In this document: positions 24,748 to 32,883 of the stretch, one piece after another
Layout of the letters: every line of letters begins with the position of its first letter
How positions within the stretch are numbered: position 1 is the first letter of the stretch
NCBI GenBank assembly: GCA_937891085.1
Contig: CALAEY010000054.1
Coordinates: forward strand, 1 to 48,199
Direction of reading: 5' to 3'
Source: an uncultured Prevotellaceae bacterium
GTDB lineage: Bacteria > Bacteroidota > Bacteroidia > Bacteroidales > Bacteroidaceae
DNA length: 48,199 bases
The notes under the pieces: generated by a model
Databases searched by the model: none
Seen by the model: the letters and a program-made list of their open reading frames with translations, nothing else
Told to the model about the DNA's origin: nothing
Translations under genes and position numbers: made by a program

Positions 24748-24755
24748 CAAAGTTA
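24748..24755 (-). promoter_or_regulatory. -7 box for the RNA methyltransferase
   Basis: TAACTTTG on the minus strand, 20 bases before ATG 24727; no clear -33 box. Confidence 0.55.
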
Positions 24756-24799
24756 GCATATTTTTGCAGGATAATTGGTCCTTTCTCATTTTTTTGCTT

Positions 24800-24807
24800 T
24801 ACCTTTG
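24800..24807 (+). promoter_or_regulatory. -7 box for the DUF6722 gene
   Basis: TACCTTTG, with TTG at 24775-24777 (22-base spacing), 37 bases before the start codon. Confidence 0.6.
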
Positions 24808-24844
24808 TGTTGAGATAATTCAACATAACATTTAATGAAATGCG

Positions 24845-25057
24845 ATGAAATTAAAAAAAGAAGACAAATTGGAACTTTACAAAGAAGAGAGCAAGTTCTT
24901 TGTAGATGTGGCAAAGCTAGTCTTTGCAGGTACAATACTTTCGGGTATTATGAAAGAGGACATCAACTTTTGGTGGTTAATAAGTGGCAGCTTAGTTGCA
25001 GTGTTTGGATTGCTTCTGGTTGCATATTACATGTTTAAACTAAGTAAAGATAGATAA
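24845..25057 (+). CDS. DUF6722-type small membrane protein
   Basis: 70 residues. A charged N-terminus ('MKLKKEDKLELYKEESKFFVDVAKL') is followed by two hydrophobic segments (about 22-35 and 43-64) and a basic C-terminus. It resembles the DUF6722 family of Bacteroidetes, function unknown. It has its own -7 box and is followed after 1 base by another tiny membrane gene. Confidence 0.7.
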   Translation: MKLKKEDKLELYKEESKFFVDVAKLVFAGTILSGIMKEDINFWWLISGSLVAVFGLLLVAYYMFKLSKDR

Positions 25058-25058
25058 T

Positions 25059-25160
25059 ATGGGACTGGTTTATTTTTATGCTGTTATTTCTGTAATTTGC
25101 TTTGGAATAGTTATTTGGGCAAGGAGAGAACTGAGGAAAACAGAGCATCAAGAAAAGTGA
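25059..25160 (+). CDS. 33-residue single-span membrane peptide
   Basis: ATG 25059 is one base after the preceding stop. The product has one hydrophobic helix (about residues 4-21) and a charged tail (RRELRKTEHQEK). Tight spacing and a sensible topology suggest it is real and coupled to the gene before it. Confidence 0.5.
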   Translation: MGLVYFYAVISVICFGIVIWARRELRKTEHQEK

Positions 25161-25187
25161 TGCTTTGCTTTGAAGGTTATTAATAAG

Positions 25188-25217
25188 AGAAAGGGTATGC
25201 TGAGGCATACCCTTTCT
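25188..25217. terminator. Hairpin, probable terminator
   Basis: Perfect 13-bp stem (25188-25200/25205-25217), 4-base loop, placed between convergent genes. The stem base is A/T but the T-run is poor. Confidence 0.6.
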
Positions 25218-25260
25218 GCATAGTCACTTTGCAAGTGCAAAGATATAAAACACACTGGAT

Positions 25261-25338
25261 TTATTTCTTGACTGGAGTGAGCATCCAGCTGATACCGCCG
25301 CCAAAGTCCTTAACCTGCGTGTCGGAGCGAGTCATCAT
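25261..25338 (-). pseudogene. C-terminal remnant of an outer-membrane protein
   Basis: 25 codons reading 'MMTRSDTQVKDFGGGISWMLTPVKK', which looks like the end of a beta-barrel or Omp-like protein. Nothing upstream continues it; the DUF4870 gene lies 12 bases upstream. Probably left by a deletion. Confidence 0.35.
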
Positions 25339-25350
25339 AAAGAACTTTTA

Positions 25351-25767
25351 TTATACTTTCAACAGTTTGTAATGGCCAATGAGAGGCAGCTCCTTGGCTT
25401 TTCCGTTGGCAGCATTGATGATGCCGATGACAAACCAGATGAGTAGCGCAAAGCTCAGGATGCCAATGAGGCTCACCAGCCAGTAGAGATGCCAAGAGAT
25501 GGAGAGGATGACACTGCTCAGAATGCTGTAGCACACCGAGTAGAGAATGGCCACAATGCAGAGTATAAGCCCTTGATTGGAGTGGAAGCGTGCAAACTTC
25601 GAATCCTTGGCTGACAGAATGGGGATGATGACCAGAATGCCGAAGTAGGCGAGGATGGCCATGAACTTGTTCTTTTCGATGTCTTGCGGATCATACTCGC
25701 TGGTGGTGTCCGCGGTGTTGTTGAGGGCTTTTACTTTCTCCTCAAAACTTTCTTGATTGTTACTCAT
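25351..25767 (-). CDS. DUF4870 (Tic20-like) membrane protein
   Basis: 138 residues. A charged N-terminal ~33 residues precede three or four hydrophobic segments (about 36-52, 68-90, 93-118). 'KFARFHSNQGLIL' is the conserved 'FHxxQ' motif of the family. Function unknown. It lies on the same strand as and just downstream of the broken OmpA-family gene, 23 bases away. Confidence 0.85.
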   Translation of the reverse strand: MSNNQESFEEKVKALNNTADTTSEYDPQDIEKNKFMAILAYFGILVIIPILSAKDSKFARFHSNQGLILCIVAILYSVCYSILSSVILSISWHLYWLVSLIGILSFALLIWFVIGIINAANGKAKELPLIGHYKLLKV

Positions 25768-25790
25768 AATGATAACTAGTATTTGGTTGG

Positions 25791-27239
25791 TTATTTCTTA
25801 ATAAACTCTACACGGCGGTTCTGGGCACGACCTTCCTCGGTCTTGTTGTCGGCCACAGGTTCGTGGCTGCCCTTACCCACGGCACGCAGGTTGAAGCCAT
25901 CCACGCCTAAGCCTTCGAGGGCCTTCACCACGGCCTCTGCACGCTGCTGCGAGAGTGGGTCGTTGATGGCATCGCTGCCCTGGCTGTCGGTATGTCCCTG
26001 CACCTCGAAGCGGGCGCTGGTGTTCTTGAGCATATAGTCGGCCACCTTCTGGATCTCCTCCATAGACTCTGGCTTCAAAGTTGCCTTACCAGTTTCGAAG
26101 AGGATATTGTTGGTGACGAACTTTCCTGTTTCTGCAATGGCTTTCTCAACGGCTGACATTTCCGTGGTTTGACGTTCGTAGAGCTCAACTGCACCCTTGG
26201 CAATGACGATATTGCGAATGAAGGTCAGGTTGTGATGGTCGTATGGTACCTGGAAACTCAGCCAGGTAGGCTGCTGCACTCTGGGCAGATTGACTACGCG
26301 ATTGCCATCGAAATAAACCTTCAGTGCCCGTTTGTTGAATGAAAGTGCCACCTTGTGCCAGCCCTGTTTGAATCGGTACTCAAAATTGGATTGTTGAGTA
26401 CTTTCATCAGTTCCTCTGTTGTAGTAATAACTATGATTATGCTCAGCCTGTACACCGTGAAGAAGTGAAAATGCTACATTTCTTCCGTAGTAATCAGTCC
26501 ACTCGGAACGGTCAGTGTTGTTGGCTAAAACCAGCTTCAAATCATTTAGACCAACATTTTCTACTTCATTCCAGTAGAAAAAATCATATTCCACAGTGAA
26601 CTCTTCGGGCAGGTAGGCTCCCACTTCCTCTATCAAAGGGGTAATCTGGCCATCATTGGTGATTTCAATGGCTTTCACTCCGCCCAAAGTCTTTACTTCG
26701 GCAGAGCCATGAAACAAGTCCCACTTGGAAGGGAATTCACCTACCAGTTCATTTGTAACGTCATCTTGGAATAAGATAAATCCATGTGGTGATAAGTTCC
26801 TAAAGGCTTAATAGCGTTCCTTAAATGGTGTTTTATGCAACAAATCAAAGATATTTCTTTCAAAAATACGATGATTATGTCTATTACAGGCTGTCTTAGA
26901 TGACACATTTTAGGTTTAGGAACTTATCACCACACGGAGTAAGATAACATCACCACGCTTAAAGTCACTTGAGGTAGCAGCCGTTGGGTCTACCTCGCCC
27001 ACTAATACCTCTTCCTCCCCAGCCTCGGCATTCTGCTTATTCGACTTGCTGTTGCTCTTCTTGTTCCCAAGCACATCATCCATTTCGTCGCTGGTTTTTT
27101 CTTCAGCCTTATTCAGAACCTTATTCTCCACCGTATTCTTCACGCGTTCACCCAGACGCTTCAGCAGCTGTGCGTCAGCGTCAGTAGAGTAGGAGAGTGC
27201 TGCCATGAGCACCACCAGTAAGTAAATCGCTCTTTTCAT
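25791..27239 (-). pseudogene. OmpA-family envelope protein split by a 160-bp MITE
   Basis: The 5' part (27239-26940) has a signal peptide ('IYLLVVLMAALSYSTDADAQ') and a Lys/Glu-rich linker. The 3' part (to 25791) has a jelly-roll/concanavalin-like region and a C-terminal OmpA peptidoglycan-binding domain ('ILFETGKATLKPESMEEIQKVADYML', 'VQGHTDSQGSDAINDPLSQQRAEAV', 'AQNRRVEF'). Between them lies an inserted element with an 8-bp target duplication. Removing 168 bp restores one 426-residue frame ('GDVIL' joined to 'FQDDV'). The insertion keeps frame but puts three TAA stops (first at 26916-26918) into it. As it stands a 107-residue truncated product is predicted; the 3' part lacks an ATG near its start. 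Confidence 0.9.
26780..26939. mobile_element. 160-bp MITE with 25-bp terminal inverted repeats
   Basis: Ends 26780-26804 and 26915-26939 are inverted repeats (23/25 match, core GTGGTGATAAGTTCCTAAA). An 8-bp target duplication TAAGATAA flanks it (26772-26779 and 26940-26947). The interior is AT-rich and on the minus strand encodes 'RHNHRIFERNIFDLLHKTP' and a few more residues before a stop (26808-26810), which reads as the 3' end of a transposase gene. It is therefore probably an internally deleted, non-autonomous IS derivative. An 8-bp duplication is compatible with several IS families; the family is not assigned. Confidence 0.92.
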
Positions 27240-27282
27240 ATCCGTTCGTTTTTAGTAGTTAATATTATCTATTTCTCTCGTT

Positions 27283-27355
27283 ATGCTCACAAATCTCCAC
27301 CGCTGTGAGCAAAAATGTTCACAACTGTGGGCATAAATGTTCACCACGTGAGCAT
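27283..27355. promoter_or_regulatory. Phased half-site array between the OmpA-family and kinase genes
   Basis: Half-sites ATGCTCAC (27283), GTGAGCA (27305), ATGTTCAC (27315), GTGGGCAT (27327), ATGTTCAC (27337) and GTGAGCAT (27348) form three dyads. Like-oriented half-sites recur at 21-22 bp over the last four or five. The 293-bp region has no gene. A minus-strand -7 candidate TACATTTG lies at 27415-27422, and a C5/G5 hairpin near 27445. This looks like a multi-site operator. Confidence 0.55.
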
Positions 27356-27532
27356 ATAGGGCGCATGTAGGGTAAAATCTGCATCCCCTGCCATAGAGTG
27401 CCCAATATGCTTTGCAAATGTAGATACAATTTCTCAGATAAAATACCCCCCATTTGGGGGAAAAGAAGCCGTAAGCAATAGAAATCAGTGTGTTTTATTG
27501 GCTGTATGCTGAATAATTGGTAAATTGGCAGC

Positions 27533-29455
27533 ATGAAAAGGAAGATTATCATACTTGTAGTTATCCTTTGTACCATATATCAAGGAGCGAAGGCCCAATA
27601 CAGCGACCACCGAAACCGCAAGGTGGATTCGCTGGAAGTGGTGCTTGCCAGTCCCAATCCGCCCAAAGGGGAGCCACTGCTGCGTGCCTATCTGGACTTG
27701 ATGTGGGGCTATGTGAACATCAATGGTACCAAGGCAGAGGAGTATGCCCAGAAGGCATTGGCCATGAGCTATGAGCTCGATGGGCTGAATGCCCGTGCCG
27801 ATGCCCTGCGCATGATAGGGATGCTGGCCTACGGAAGGGGCGACTATGAGAGGAGTTTGGACTACTACAACCGTGCCTTAGCCGTAACCGACAGCATGGC
27901 TGCCGGACATCGCTATAAGGAAAGCGATGTGGACGACAACTACAGCGTGCTCTATGGCTCACTTGGCAACCTCTATAACATACAAGACCAGAACCTGCTC
28001 GCCATAGAATATTACCAAAAAGCCCTCCCCATCTTCGAGAAATATGGATGGCTGGAAAGCCAGTCGATACTCTACCACAATGTGGGCGAGCTCTACATCA
28101 CTATGGGCAATAGGGAGGAAGCGGAGCATAACTACCTGCTTGCCATAGAATGCGGGCGTAAGAGTGGAGATTCGCTGATGGTGGCCCTTCCTCAGCGCGG
28201 ATTGGCCAAGATCTACTTAGACAAGGGCGACTATGACAAAGCCCTGCAAACAGGCATGGAGAGCTATGCCTACTACCAGCCAAACCAGAAAGACGAACCT
28301 GGCGACTATACGGAACTGCTCTCCATTCTGACGCAGATACACCTGATGTCTGGGCATAAGGACCTCAGCAAGGCAGAAGCCTACGCGGAGGAAGCCTACC
28401 ATCTGTTGCTGAACGATGAGGATATGATGGGCAGCTTCAAGAGCAACGTGCTGAGTGCTATGTACTTGGTGGCGATGGAGAAAGGGCAATGGCAGCGGGC
28501 CTACGACTTGGCACGTGAGAGCGTGGAAGCCGACCCTAACGACACGCAGGACGACATCAGCGACTATGAGAACTTGGCACGCATCTGCCTACAACTGGGA
28601 CGTAAGGAGGAGGCCGGACAATATATAAATAAGGTGCACGACTTGATGACGGAATATGCCAACACCCAGTATCAGAGCGCCCTCTCGCAGATGCAGGTGA
28701 TTTATGAAACTGAAAAGAAGCAGCAGGAGATAGAGGACTTGCAGCGTGAGCGCACCTGGATGCGCTGGCTCACGTGGCTCAGTGTCATCGCACTGGCATT
28801 GGCTGTAGCCCTGCTGATAGCTATGGCCTTCTGGCTGCGTCTGAAGCGTCGCCATGCCGAGGCTTTGGCGAAGATAGAGGGAGAGACGGAAGAGCGCGTA
28901 CGCATTGCCCGTGATCTTCACGACCGCATGGGAGCCTTGCTCACAGGTATCAAGGTGAATCTCTCGCTCTTCGCCCGCAATACCGCAGATCAATCGGCAT
29001 GCGCCAATGCCCAGAAACTCACCGATGAGGCTGTGCATGAGATGCGTGACATCGTGCACCACTTGATGCCAGAGTCCTTGCGTCGCTTTGGCCTTCGCAC
29101 GGCCATTGAGGGCTTCTGTCAGAGCATCCCGATGGTGCATTTCACCTTCGAAGGTGAAGACCTGCGCTTTGAGCGTCGTAAGGAAGAAGCGGTGTATTAC
29201 ATCACGCATGAGTTGGTAAACAATGCCGTGAAGAATGCAGGTGCTTCTCGCGTGAATGTAGGGCTGCGCCTCACTGCTGATGATGTGAGGGTGGAGGTGA
29301 CCGACAATGGCAAGGGCATCAATCCGCACGATTCTGGTTTCGGGATGGAGAGCATCACTGCTCGCGTCAAGGCTTTGGGCGGTCGCCTCCAATTGAATTC
29401 GAAACCCGATGAAGGCACTGCGTTTGAGGTGGATATTCCGTTGATTAGTGGATAG
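27533..29455 (+). CDS. TPR sensor histidine kinase (HisKA_3 / NarX-like)
   Basis: 640 residues. A signal peptide (1-21) leads to a periplasmic domain of TPR repeats (about 40-380). A coiled coil ('EKKQQEIEDLQRER', about 393-408) precedes one membrane helix (about 412-434). The HisKA_3 dimerisation box 'RIARDLHDRMGALL' has H463. The C-terminal HATPase domain has 'ELVNNAVKNAG' and 'VTDNGKGI', 'GFGMESI'. It autophosphorylates in response to an unknown envelope signal and pairs with the regulator 56 bases downstream. The last codons are part of a 7-bp tandem repeat. Confidence 0.92.
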   Translation: MKRKIIILVVILCTIYQGAKAQYSDHRNRKVDSLEVVLASPNPPKGEPLLRAYLDLMWGYVNINGTKAEEYAQKALAMSYELDGLNARADALRMIGMLAYGRGDYERSLDYYNRALAVTDSMAAGHRYKESDVDDNYSVLYGSLGNLYNIQDQNLLAIEYYQKALPIFEKYGWLESQSILYHNVGELYITMGNREEAEHNYLLAIECGRKSGDSLMVALPQRGLAKIYLDKGDYDKALQTGMESYAYYQPNQKDEPGDYTELLSILTQIHLMSGHKDLSKAEAYAEEAYHLLLNDEDMMGSFKSNVLSAMYLVAMEKGQWQRAYDLARESVEADPNDTQDDISDYENLARICLQLGRKEEAGQYINKVHDLMTEYANTQYQSALSQMQVIYETEKKQQEIEDLQRERTWMRWLTWLSVIALALAVALLIAMAFWLRLKRRHAEALAKIEGETEERVRIARDLHDRMGALLTGIKVNLSLFARNTADQSACANAQKLTDEAVHEMRDIVHHLMPESLRRFGLRTAIEGFCQSIPMVHFTFEGEDLRFERRKEEAVYYITHELVNNAVKNAGASRVNVGLRLTADDVRVEVTDNGKGINPHDSGFGMESITARVKALGGRLQLNSKPDEGTAFEVDIPLISG

Positions 29456-29506
29456 TGGATAGTGGAGAGTGGGGATTTGAATTTTTGAATATTTGAATAT
29501 TTGAAT
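29448..29506. repeat. Heptamer (GTGGATA) then octamer (ATTTGAAT) arrays
   Basis: Four 7-bp units (29448-29475; GTGGATA x2, GTGGAGA, GTGGGGA) run into four 8-bp units (29475-29506; ATTTGAAT, TTTTGAAT, ATTTGAAT x2). They fill the gap between kinase and regulator genes, and the first unit contains the kinase stop codon. Confidence 0.85.
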
Positions 29507-29511
29507 TTTAT

Positions 29512-30135
29512 ATGTATCGTATTTTTATTGCAGATGACCATCGCATAGTGGCAGAGAGCTTGGTCAGGCTTATAGAGCAACTGCCGGTAGAGGGAGAGTG
29601 CATCGGGGAGGTGGTGGGTACAGCCTATACGCTTGCAGAAACTCTCCAGCAGTGCATTGAGCATCAGCCAGATATCTTGTTGCTCGACATAGCTATGCCC
29701 GATGGGAATGGCATCGATTTCCTGCCACAGCTACATGAGCATTGTCCACAACTGAAGATTGCCATCCTTACCTACTATTCGGAACCCTCCATCATACGGT
29801 TGGCACTGAAGAACGGGGCTCATGGCTATTTCCTGAAGGCTGGCAATCCAGAAGAATTGGTGCTGGGACTGAAGCGGATGGGAGAGGGAGACATCTATAT
29901 CTGCCAGGAAGCACGTGAATCACTGAAACAGAAAAACAACGTGGAACAGCTCACGGCACGTGAGCGTGAAATACTGCGCCTGTTGGTTGAGGGGCGCAGC
30001 ATTAAAGAGATAGCAGCCGAGCTCTATCTGAGTTTCGAGACTGTGCACAGCTATACCAAAGTCCTCCGTCAGAAGATGGGAGTGAAAAACATGGCTTCTC
30101 TGGTGAGGGAAGCCCTTCTTCAGCATCTGGTATAG
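29512..30135 (+). CDS. NarL/FixJ-type response regulator
   Basis: 207 residues. The receiver domain has acidic pair D8-D9 and phospho-acceptor D59 ('ILLLDIAMPDGNG'), with Lys in 'GYFLKAGNP'. The C-terminal LuxR HTH is 'LTAREREILRLLVEGRSIKEIAAELYLSFETVHSYTKVLRQKMGV'. It is the partner of the upstream kinase. The half-site array at 27283-27355 is a candidate target. Confidence 0.93.
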   Translation: MYRIFIADDHRIVAESLVRLIEQLPVEGECIGEVVGTAYTLAETLQQCIEHQPDILLLDIAMPDGNGIDFLPQLHEHCPQLKIAILTYYSEPSIIRLALKNGAHGYFLKAGNPEELVLGLKRMGEGDIYICQEARESLKQKNNVEQLTAREREILRLLVEGRSIKEIAAELYLSFETVHSYTKVLRQKMGVKNMASLVREALLQHLV

Positions 30136-30164
30136 AAAGGAGGAATCCTCAAAACTCCTCCTTT
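30136..30164. terminator. Hairpin between convergent genes
   Basis: Perfect 8-bp stem AAAGGAGG/CCTCCTTT (30136-30143/30157-30164) immediately after the regulator stop, before the convergent STAS gene. Confidence 0.55.
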
Positions 30165-30181
30165 AGACTGCAAGTATGTGG

Positions 30182-30484
30182 TTATACAATGGTAAACAGC
30201 TTGTTGAATCCTGTCATCTGGAACACCTTGCTGATTTCCTCATTGATGTTCTTCACTTTCACCTGACCGCCATTGGCTTTAGCACTCTTCAAGATGCCGA
30301 TGAAAATACGAAGACCAGAGCTGCTGATGTATTCCAAGTCGGTGCAATCCAGAATGATCTCAGTATCCTTTGCCAGCATCAGAGGCTCTACATCCTTTGT
30401 GGTCTGAACAGCGGCAGCCGTGTCAAGGCGTCCCTTGAACTCAGCTATTAAAGTACCATTTTCTTCTTTAATCAGTGTAGTCAT
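30182..30484 (-). CDS. STAS-domain anti-sigma-factor-antagonist-like protein
   Basis: 100 residues, a single STAS domain. 'DLEYISSSGLRIFIGIL' (about 49-65) is the loop whose Ser (the SSG at 55-57) is phosphorylated in SpoIIAA/RsbV. The usual Asp before that Ser is Ser here. It is the last gene of a three-gene cluster with an SLC13-type transporter and an RsbW-like kinase. It should bind the RsbW-like protein when unphosphorylated. No sigma factor gene is nearby. Confidence 0.88.
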   Translation of the reverse strand: MTTLIKEENGTLIAEFKGRLDTAAAVQTTKDVEPLMLAKDTEIILDCTDLEYISSSGLRIFIGILKSAKANGGQVKVKNINEEISKVFQMTGFNKLFTIV

Positions 30485-30505
30485 TTTTATTAAGTTTTTT
30501 AGTTG

Positions 30506-32299
30506 TTAATACATGGGGTAGAATATAAATATCGTTGCCAATGCTACTGCGAGTATTAGCAAGTGCATCCAGATACCAAGGCGCCAGAAATCGGTGAATT
30601 TGAAACCACCAGGACCATAGATCAGCATAAGGGTTGGTGAGCCGATAGGGGTGCAGAAACTGATGTTCACAGCCGTCATGATGGCGATGATGAAAGGCAA
30701 CGGATTACATCCCAGCAGCATAGCCTGCTGATAGACAATAGGGAAGAAGATCGCGCCTGTAGCTACATTACTGCTCACTTCGCTGGCTACGGAGGCAATG
30801 ATGCACATCACCGTAATGATAATGTACGGATTGCCTCCGAATGTGTCCAAGATGACATCGGCAATCTTGGTCACGATGCCCGTATTGGTGATGGCCGTAC
30901 TGAATACTATCAAGGAGCCCAACACCAACAGGAAGTTCCAATCGATGTATTTCACGATCTTCGTCATACGGCAGCAGCGGAAGCAAAGGCAAGCACCAGC
31001 AGCCACCATGGTGCAAGTAATCAATGACAGCACCTTGAAGGATGACAAGATGAACATGATGACCAGGATGGCAGCGGAGATGATGGTGCGTATTCCCAGT
31101 TGTGGGATAAACTGAGAGTCAAAGAATGTCAGGCTTCGCTTGAAGTTGGTCTCAATGTCTTGGTCTTTCTTTGGTGGACACTCCAAGAGCAGCGTGTCAC
31201 CAGCCTCCAGCACCACCTCACGTGGCTGTTGATCCACACGTTTCCCTTGACGGGCCACTGCGACCAAAACCATATCATTTCGATGCTCAAAATTGCTCTT
31301 ACTCATACATGTGCCTATCAAGTCGCTCCCGAAATTCACATAGGCCGTACGCAGTTTTCGGTTGTTGTCTATTTCGTTGATGCTATATACATGATGGTCT
31401 GCAGCTACCAATCCGTGGCTCTGCTTTAGCTCCAGAATCTCGTTGATTTGTCCGGAATACACCAGACGATCGCCACCAAAGATGTACTCATCGTCAGGAA
31501 CGGGAGAGATGACCTCCTTATCGAAGCGCACAATCTCGATCAGCGAACCACCACGAACTTCCTTCAGTCCAGCATCACGTACCGTCATAGCTACAGCATC
31601 ATTGTCAGTAGGCACCAGTAGCTCCACCGTATAGTCGCTGGTATCCTCGAATGACACCTCTGGAGCCTCACGGTTGGGTAAGAACCTACGCAGCAGCGTG
31701 ATGAGGAAGATACCTGCGATGGTACATGCCATACCAGGAACCAACGGAGCGAAAAGGTTGAGTGAGTTACCAGTGGTCTCCACATAAAGACCCGCAATAA
31801 TCAAGTTGGACGACTGTCCCAACAGGGTACACATACCTCCGAAAGTGGCCGCATAGCTCAGTGGTATCAGCAGCTTTGCAGGTGAGATTTCAAGCTTTCG
31901 TGCCCACATCTTTACCATGTCTGTGAAGATGCCCACCGCATTGTCAGACCCCAGCATGGCACTGAGCACGGAAACAGGGACCATGAGCTTCACCACAGCA
32001 CGCCTAAACGTAGAAGGAGTGCCCAGCAGGTACTTGCCTATCCAGTAGATTACTCCCGATGTCATCAATGCTGCCAATATGATGTAGAAGGCAGCGTTCA
32101 CCAAGATAGGTTCTGATCCGAAGGCTTGCATCACATCGTTCTCAGATACCACGTTGGCCACCAGCAGCAGGGTTACGGCTCCGAGGAAAGTGACCTCAGC
32201 CGGCACGCGTGTGCGTACCAGCATATAGAACATTCCCAGTGTGAGGACCAGAATGAACCACACTTGGAGAGAGAGCCCTAAGAAAGTCATTCCCATCAT
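30506..32299 (-). CDS. SLC13/DASS-type transporter with two TrkA-C (RCK_C) domains
   Basis: 597 residues. N-terminal helices (about 1-200) include 'GQSSNLI', a DASS-type SNT-like substrate motif. Two cytosolic RCK_C/TrkA-C domains follow (about 215-295 and 300-375; 'SLIEIVRFDKEVISPVPDDEYIFGGDRLVYSG', 'VVLEAGDTLLLECP'). A second membrane half (about 395-597) ends 'FCTPIGSPTLMLIYGPGGF'. Substrate is probably a sodium-coupled anion (dicarboxylate, sulfate or phosphate). It lies 7 bases after the RsbW-like gene and 21 before the STAS gene, so it is cotranscribed with both. Confidence 0.9.
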   Translation of the reverse strand: MMGMTFLGLSLQVWFILVLTLGMFYMLVRTRVPAEVTFLGAVTLLLVANVVSENDVMQAFGSEPILVNAAFYIILAALMTSGVIYWIGKYLLGTPSTFRRAVVKLMVPVSVLSAMLGSDNAVGIFTDMVKMWARKLEISPAKLLIPLSYAATFGGMCTLLGQSSNLIIAGLYVETTGNSLNLFAPLVPGMACTIAGIFLITLLRRFLPNREAPEVSFEDTSDYTVELLVPTDNDAVAMTVRDAGLKEVRGGSLIEIVRFDKEVISPVPDDEYIFGGDRLVYSGQINEILELKQSHGLVAADHHVYSINEIDNNRKLRTAYVNFGSDLIGTCMSKSNFEHRNDMVLVAVARQGKRVDQQPREVVLEAGDTLLLECPPKKDQDIETNFKRSLTFFDSQFIPQLGIRTIISAAILVIMFILSSFKVLSLITCTMVAAGACLCFRCCRMTKIVKYIDWNFLLVLGSLIVFSTAITNTGIVTKIADVILDTFGGNPYIIITVMCIIASVASEVSSNVATGAIFFPIVYQQAMLLGCNPLPFIIAIMTAVNISFCTPIGSPTLMLIYGPGGFKFTDFWRLGIWMHLLILAVALATIFIFYPMY

Positions 32300-32306
32300 A
32301 TTCCGC

Positions 32307-32756
32307 CTACTTTATGTTCTTGCACAAGGTAAGAATATTCTTGCCGTTGGTATATTCATAATTTATACTATCCATGATTTCACGAATCAGATGGATACCC
32401 AGTCCGCCTACCTGACGGTCCTCTATGTCTTGCGTGACATCCACATCTTCCTTCTTCGTTGGGTCGAAGGGAGTGCCAGTGTCAGAAATGATGAGCTTCA
32501 GTTTTCCCCCGTCTGTTTGGGCACAGATGTCTACCGTTCCATGCGTTCCTTGAGGATATGCATATTGCATGACGTTCACTACAGCCTCTTCCAAAGCCAA
32601 GTTCAGACTCATGGCTGTGGCAAAGTCTATGCCTGCCTCTTCGGCTACAGAGTCGATAAAAAGAGCTAATAATGGAACTTCCTCAATGTTGTTATTGAGG
32701 GTGAGCTTACGTTCCATAGCCCCATTTGAGGATGTCGTTGAATGCAGATTTCCCAT
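32307..32756 (-). CDS. RsbW/SpoIIAB-like anti-sigma regulatory kinase
   Basis: 149 residues (a shorter start at Met14 is possible). The HATPase motifs are present: N box 'LNLALEEAVVNVMQYAY', G1 'ISDTGTPFDP', G2 'VGGLGIHLIREIMD'. Such proteins bind a sigma factor or other partner and phosphorylate a STAS antagonist. It is first in the cluster, downstream of a TATCTTTG -7 box. With the STAS gene at the other end it forms a partner-switch pair around a transporter. Confidence 0.88.
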   Translation of the reverse strand: MGNLHSTTSSNGAMERKLTLNNNIEEVPLLALFIDSVAEEAGIDFATAMSLNLALEEAVVNVMQYAYPQGTHGTVDICAQTDGGKLKLIISDTGTPFDPTKKEDVDVTQDIEDRQVGGLGIHLIREIMDSINYEYTNGKNILTLCKNIK

Positions 32757-32787
32757 ACTTTCAGTTCATGCTAATAGTAATTACGGA

Positions 32788-32795
32788 CAAAGATA
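32788..32795 (-). promoter_or_regulatory. -7 box for the RsbW-like/transporter/STAS cluster
   Basis: TATCTTTG on the minus strand, 31 bases before ATG 32756; the -33 box is weak (TTTT). Confidence 0.6.
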
Positions 32796-32825
32796 GTGCT
32801 TTTTCTGTAAAAATATCCATTTAAT

Positions 32826-32856
32826 AAAAAAAAAGGATGCGCCAAACGGCGCATCC
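32826..32856 (-). terminator. Intrinsic terminator of the oxidoreductase gene
   Basis: Stem GGATGCGCC/GGCGCATCC (32835-32843/32848-32856) with a 4-base loop and nine U's on the minus-strand transcript. Confidence 0.9.
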
Positions 32857-32883
32857 CCATTTTACATGTATTTATTATTTGGA

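Noticed and set aside
24728..24826. N-terminal extension of the RNA methyltransferase
   Set aside because: It includes the -7 box and has no similarity to the family, which begins at the ATG 24727 position.
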